Origin: JAJTHY01 sp964458795
GTDB lineage: Bacteria > Pseudomonadota > Alphaproteobacteria > Rickettsiales > Midichloriaceae
Reading direction: 5' to 3'
Length of the DNA: 8,311 bases
NCBI GenBank assembly: GCA_964458795.1
Contig: CAYWJW010000062.1
Location: forward strand, 1-8,311
Shown here: piece after piece, positions 5,042-8,311 of the stretch
Layout of the letters: the number at the start of each line of letters is the position of its first letter
Position numbering within the stretch: position 1 is the stretch's first letter
The notes under the pieces: generated by a model
What the model was told of the DNA's origin: nothing
Database searches by the model: none
What the model saw: only the letters and a program-made list of their open reading frames with translations
Translations under genes and position numbers: made by a program

Positions 5042-7117
5042 ATGGCAAGGAAGACCCAAATTGAGAAATATCGTAATATCGGGATAATGGCGCATATCGA
5101 TGCTGGTAAAACTACAACCACAGAGCGTGTGCTATACTACACTGGTAAATCTCATAAAATCGGGGAAGTTCACGAAGGTGCTGCCACTATGGACTGGATG
5201 GAGCAGGAGCAGGAGCGAGGGATAACAATTACTTCGGCCGCTACCACTTGCTATTGGAAAGACTATCGTATTAACATTATTGACACACCTGGTCACGTAG
5301 ACTTCACCATTGAAGTTGAGCGATCACTTCGTGTACTTGATGGTGCTGTTGCAGTATTTGATGGTGTAGCTGGGGTAGAGCCGCAGTCTGAAACCGTTTG
5401 GCGCCAGGCCGATAAGTACGAAGTGCCAAGGATATGTTTTGTTAATAAATTAGATCGTACTGGTGCTAATTTCTTCCGTTGTGTAGATATGATAGTAGAT
5501 CGCCTTGGTGCGGTTCCGCTTGTGTTGCAGCTTCCAATTGGTAATGAAGATAAATTTATTGGTATTGTGGATCTTGTGCAAATGAAAGGTATCGTTTGGA
5601 ATGACGAGACTATGGGCGCAGAATATGAAGTTACTGAAGTTCCAGCAGATATGCTTGAAAAAGCCACTGAGTATCGTAAAAAATTGGTAGAGCTCGCCGT
5701 CGAAATGGACGATGAGATTATGGAAAAGTATCTTAATGGTGAAGAAATTTCACAAGAAGATCTTAAGAGATGTATTAGAAAAGGGACTACGTCCTTTAAA
5801 TTTGTCCCGGTTACCTGTGGATCAGCGTTTAAAAACAAAGGTGTTCAAACTTTGTTAGATGCAGTGGTTGATTATCTACCAAGTCCTGTGGATATAACTC
5901 CTGCAGAAGCTACTCTTATTAAAGATGGTTCTGTTCTTTCGGTTGAGCCAAAAGACAGTGCTAAATTTTCTGCACTTGCATTTAAAATTATGAATGATCC
6001 ATTTGTCGGATCGCTTACCTTCATACGTATTTATTCTGGTCAGCTTAAGGCTGGTTCTTCAGTTGAGAATACAACTAAAGGCAGGTCTGAGCGCGTAGGA
6101 CGTATGTTGCTTATGCATGCCAATAACCGTGAAGATATCAAAGAAGCCTATGCGGGTGATATCGTTGCGCTTGCAGGGCTAAAAAATACAACAACTGGTG
6201 ATACATTGTGTGATGAGAATTTTGAAGTCATACTTGAGAAACTTGATATTCCAGATCCAGTTATCGAGGTTGCTATTGAGCCAAAGTCAACTGCGGATCA
6301 AGAAAAAATGGGGATTGCCATAAGCAGGCTAGCTGCTGAAGATCCTTCTTTGCGTGTTAAAGTGGATCATGAATCCGGACAAACTGTACTTGCAGGTATG
6401 GGGGAGCTTCACTTAGATATCATTGTTGATCGAATGAGAAGAGAATTTAAAGTTGAAGCCAACGTAGGTGCGCCGCAAGTCGCCTACCGTGAAACCATTA
6501 GCAAATCATACGATATTGACTATACACATAAGAAACAATCTGGTGGTGCTGGTCAGTTTGCAAAAGTTAAGATTATTTTTGAACCTCTTAATCCAGGCGA
6601 TGGATTTGTCTTTGAAAATAAGGTTGTTGGTGGTAACGTTCCTAAGGAATATATTCCTGCTGTTGAAAAGGCTATCAATGATGTTAGAAATAGCGGTATT
6701 CAAGCTGGATATCCTGCCATAGATTTTAAAGCAACGCTTTATGATGGTGCCTATCACGATGTAGATTCCAGTGCGCTTGCGTTTGAGATTGCTGCAAAAG
6801 CGGCCTTCCGTGAAGGTATGTTAAAAGCTGGTCCTAAGATTCTTGAGCCAATCATGAGCGTAGAGGTTATCACACCAGAAGAGTTTATGGGTGATGTTAT
6901 AGGTCAGCTAAATAGTATACGCGGGCAAATCCAAGGCATGGATACCAGAGGAAATGCACAAGTAATTAAGGCAATGGTGCCACTTGCAACTATGTTTGGC
7001 TATGTTAATACTTTGCGCTCAATGACTCAAGGTCGCGCGCAGTATTCAATGCAGTTCGCACATTATGAGCAGGTGCCACAGTTTGTTGCTGAAGAAATAA
7101 TTTCTAAGTCTAAATAA
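5042..7117 (+). CDS. fusA: Translation elongation factor G
   Basis: EF-G is the GTPase that drives tRNA-mRNA translocation on the ribosome and, with RRF, ribosome recycling. The 691 residues are a normal length. G-domain motifs are AHIDAGKTT (17-25, G1), RGITI (59-63, G2), DTPGH (81-85, G3, with catalytic H85) and NKLD (135-138, G4). Domains II to V follow without gaps: the beta-barrel near residues 290-400, domain IV with the GGAGQFAKV and GYPAIDFKATLYDGAYHDVDSS segments, and a complete C-terminus. AGGAG at 5031-5035 with a 6-base spacer supports the ATG at 5042. It lies 30 bases after rpsG. Leucine codons are mostly CTT and glycine codons mostly GGT, in sharp contrast to the next gene. Confidence 0.99.
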   Translation: MARKTQIEKYRNIGIMAHIDAGKTTTTERVLYYTGKSHKIGEVHEGAATMDWMEQEQERGITITSAATTCYWKDYRINIIDTPGHVDFTIEVERSLRVLDGAVAVFDGVAGVEPQSETVWRQADKYEVPRICFVNKLDRTGANFFRCVDMIVDRLGAVPLVLQLPIGNEDKFIGIVDLVQMKGIVWNDETMGAEYEVTEVPADMLEKATEYRKKLVELAVEMDDEIMEKYLNGEEISQEDLKRCIRKGTTSFKFVPVTCGSAFKNKGVQTLLDAVVDYLPSPVDITPAEATLIKDGSVLSVEPKDSAKFSALAFKIMNDPFVGSLTFIRIYSGQLKAGSSVENTTKGRSERVGRMLLMHANNREDIKEAYAGDIVALAGLKNTTTGDTLCDENFEVILEKLDIPDPVIEVAIEPKSTADQEKMGIAISRLAAEDPSLRVKVDHESGQTVLAGMGELHLDIIVDRMRREFKVEANVGAPQVAYRETISKSYDIDYTHKKQSGGAGQFAKVKIIFEPLNPGDGFVFENKVVGGNVPKEYIPAVEKAINDVRNSGIQAGYPAIDFKATLYDGAYHDVDSSALAFEIAAKAAFREGMLKAGPKILEPIMSVEVITPEEFMGDVIGQLNSIRGQIQGMDTRGNAQVIKAMVPLATMFGYVNTLRSMTQGRAQYSMQFAHYEQVPQFVAEEIISKSK

Positions 7118-7142
7118 ATTACTAAAAAAGGAGAGAAAGAAA

Positions 7143-8311
7143 ATGGGAAAGCAGAAGTATGTAAGAAATAAACCGCACGTGAACGTAGGAACAATCGGGC
7201 ATGTGGACCATGGGAAGACGACGTTGACAGCGGCGATAACGAAGAGATTTGGAAATTTCGTAGCGTATGATCAAATCGATAAGGCGCCGGAAGAGAAAGA
7301 GCGCGGTATTACAATTAATACAGCACACGTAGAATATGAAACAGAAACCCGTCACTACGGACACGTGGACTGCCCTGGACACGCGGATTATGTGAAGAAC
7401 ATGATAACGGGTGCGGCACAGATGGATGGAGCGATACTGGTAGTATCAGCAGCAGATGGGCCAATGCCACAAACAAGAGAGCATATCCTACTAGCCCGTC
7501 AGGTTGGAGTGCCTGGGTTGGTGGTGTTCCTAAACAAAGTTGATATGGTAGATGATCCAGAACTACTAGAACTAGTGGAAATGGAAGTAAGAGAGCTACT
7601 CTCAGCATATGGATTTCCAGGAGATGAGATCCCAGTAATTCGCGGCAGTGCACTAGCAGCCCTTGAAGGAAAGCCGGAAGGAGTGGCAGCTGTCGAAGCA
7701 TTGATGAAAGCAGTAGATGAATATATCCCAGTGCCAGAGAGACCAACAGATAAAGCATTCTTAATGTCTGTGGAAGATGTATTCTCGATATCTGGGCGGG
7801 GAACAGTGGTGACCGGGCGAATTGATCAGGGAATAGTGAAGGTAGGAGAAGAAGTAGAGATAGTGGGACTAAAGGACACTATCAAAACAATCTGCACCGG
7901 AGTGGAAATGTTCCGTAAGGAACTAGACCAAGGACAAGCTGGAGATAACGTAGGACTATTGTTACGTGGTGTTGATAAAGAGTCTGTAGAGCGTGGACAA
8001 GTGCTAGCAAAGCCAGGAACAATTAAGCCACACAAAAAGTTTAAAGCAGAAATCTACGTATTAACAAAAGATGAGGGTGGACGTCATACTCCGTTCTTCA
8101 GCAACTATAGACCACAGTTTTACTTTAGAACAACAGACGTAACCGGGTCAATAGCACTAGCAGAAGGAGTGGAAATGATAATGCCAGGAGATAACACAGC
8201 GATAACAGTAGAACTAATGTCACCAATTGCGATGGAAAAAGGCTTAAAGTTTGCTATCCGAGAAGGTGGCAGAACAGTAGGCGCTGGCGTTGTTGCTGAG
8301 ATTGTTGAGTA
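7143..8311 (+). CDS. tuf: Translation elongation factor Tu (stop codon cut by window end)
   Basis: EF-Tu is the GTPase that delivers aminoacyl-tRNA to the ribosomal A site. The reading frame gives 389 residues and ends in TA at the window edge, so only the last base of the stop is missing. Motifs are GHVDHGKT (19-26), RGITI (54-58), DCPGH (76-80), NKVD (131-134) and SAL (169-171). Domains II (FSISGRGTVVTGR) and III (GGRHTPFFSNYRPQFYFRTTDVTG, then AIREGGRTVGAGVV) are complete. The stretch between helix A and switch I is five residues shorter than in Escherichia coli. AAGGAG at 7128-7133 precedes the ATG by 9 bases. It starts 25 bases after fusA, the classical str order. Codon use is strikingly unlike fusA: CTA dominates leucine and GGA dominates glycine until the last dozen or so codons. 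Confidence 0.98.
   Translation, partial: MGKQKYVRNKPHVNVGTIGHVDHGKTTLTAAITKRFGNFVAYDQIDKAPEEKERGITINTAHVEYETETRHYGHVDCPGHADYVKNMITGAAQMDGAILVVSAADGPMPQTREHILLARQVGVPGLVVFLNKVDMVDDPELLELVEMEVRELLSAYGFPGDEIPVIRGSALAALEGKPEGVAAVEALMKAVDEYIPVPERPTDKAFLMSVEDVFSISGRGTVVTGRIDQGIVKVGEEVEIVGLKDTIKTICTGVEMFRKELDQGQAGDNVGLLLRGVDKESVERGQVLAKPGTIKPHKKFKAEIYVLTKDEGGRHTPFFSNYRPQFYFRTTDVTGSIALAEGVEMIMPGDNTAITVELMSPIAMEKGLKFAIREGGRTVGAGVVAEIVE

Noticed and set aside
5293..5838. 181-residue open frame on the - strand inside fusA
   Set aside because: It lies wholly antisense to a complete EF-G gene, is rich in serine and threonine as expected of a shadow frame, and resembles no known protein.
7315..7758. 147-residue open frame on the - strand inside tuf
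   Set aside because: It is antisense to EF-Tu and its leucine/proline-rich composition is a by-product of tuf's unusual codon choice (CTA and GGA on the + strand read as TAG-free leucine and serine/proline codons in reverse frames).

Overview
The window looks like a chromosomal segment of an AT-rich alphaproteobacterium, most likely a host-associated or intracellular lineage (Rickettsiales- or Holosporales-like). This rests on alphaproteobacterial-type CdnL/CarD, MetC and ParA proteins, A/T-rich codon choice, and a palindromic intergenic repeat of the kind scattered through genomes of intracellular alphaproteobacteria. The family calls are firm. The taxonomic placement is inference, because no database search was possible.

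Layout. (1) Positions 1-473, + strand: the 3' part of a CdnL/CarD-type RNA polymerase-binding regulator whose start lies before the window. It is followed at 502-939 by an unrecognised small membrane protein with a charged helical N-terminus. A near-exact 25-base copy of the carD 3' end, stop codon included, recurs just after that gene, so the membrane-protein gene sits between two carD tails. (2) Positions 940-1443: a non-coding stretch between convergent genes. It holds a 142-base nested palindromic element (1056-1197), probably acting as a terminator, and a region that may fold into an RNA. (3) Positions 3808 down to 1444, - strand: a tightly packed three-gene unit, parA-metC-aroK, with gaps of only 3 and 4 bases. 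It combines an orphan ParA-type ATPase, a cystathionine beta-lyase, and a shikimate-kinase-family protein that has lost several shikimate-binding residues. (4) Positions 3809-4145: a divergent intergenic region with several palindromes and a good sigma70-like promoter for the next operon. (5) Positions 4146-8311, + strand: the str operon, rpsL-rpsG-fusA-tuf (S12, S7, EF-G, EF-Tu), in the classical order with short gaps. EF-Tu is complete except for the last base of its stop codon.

The str operon supplies core translation functions and CarD supports transcription initiation. The parA-metC-aroK cluster has no obvious shared pathway. The main points for follow-up are the altered substrate pocket of the AroK-like protein, the sharp change in codon use between fusA and tuf, the duplicated carD tail, and the nested palindromic element. 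I do not see a clear new multi-gene system here. The parA-metC-aroK cluster with its non-canonical kinase is the nearest candidate.
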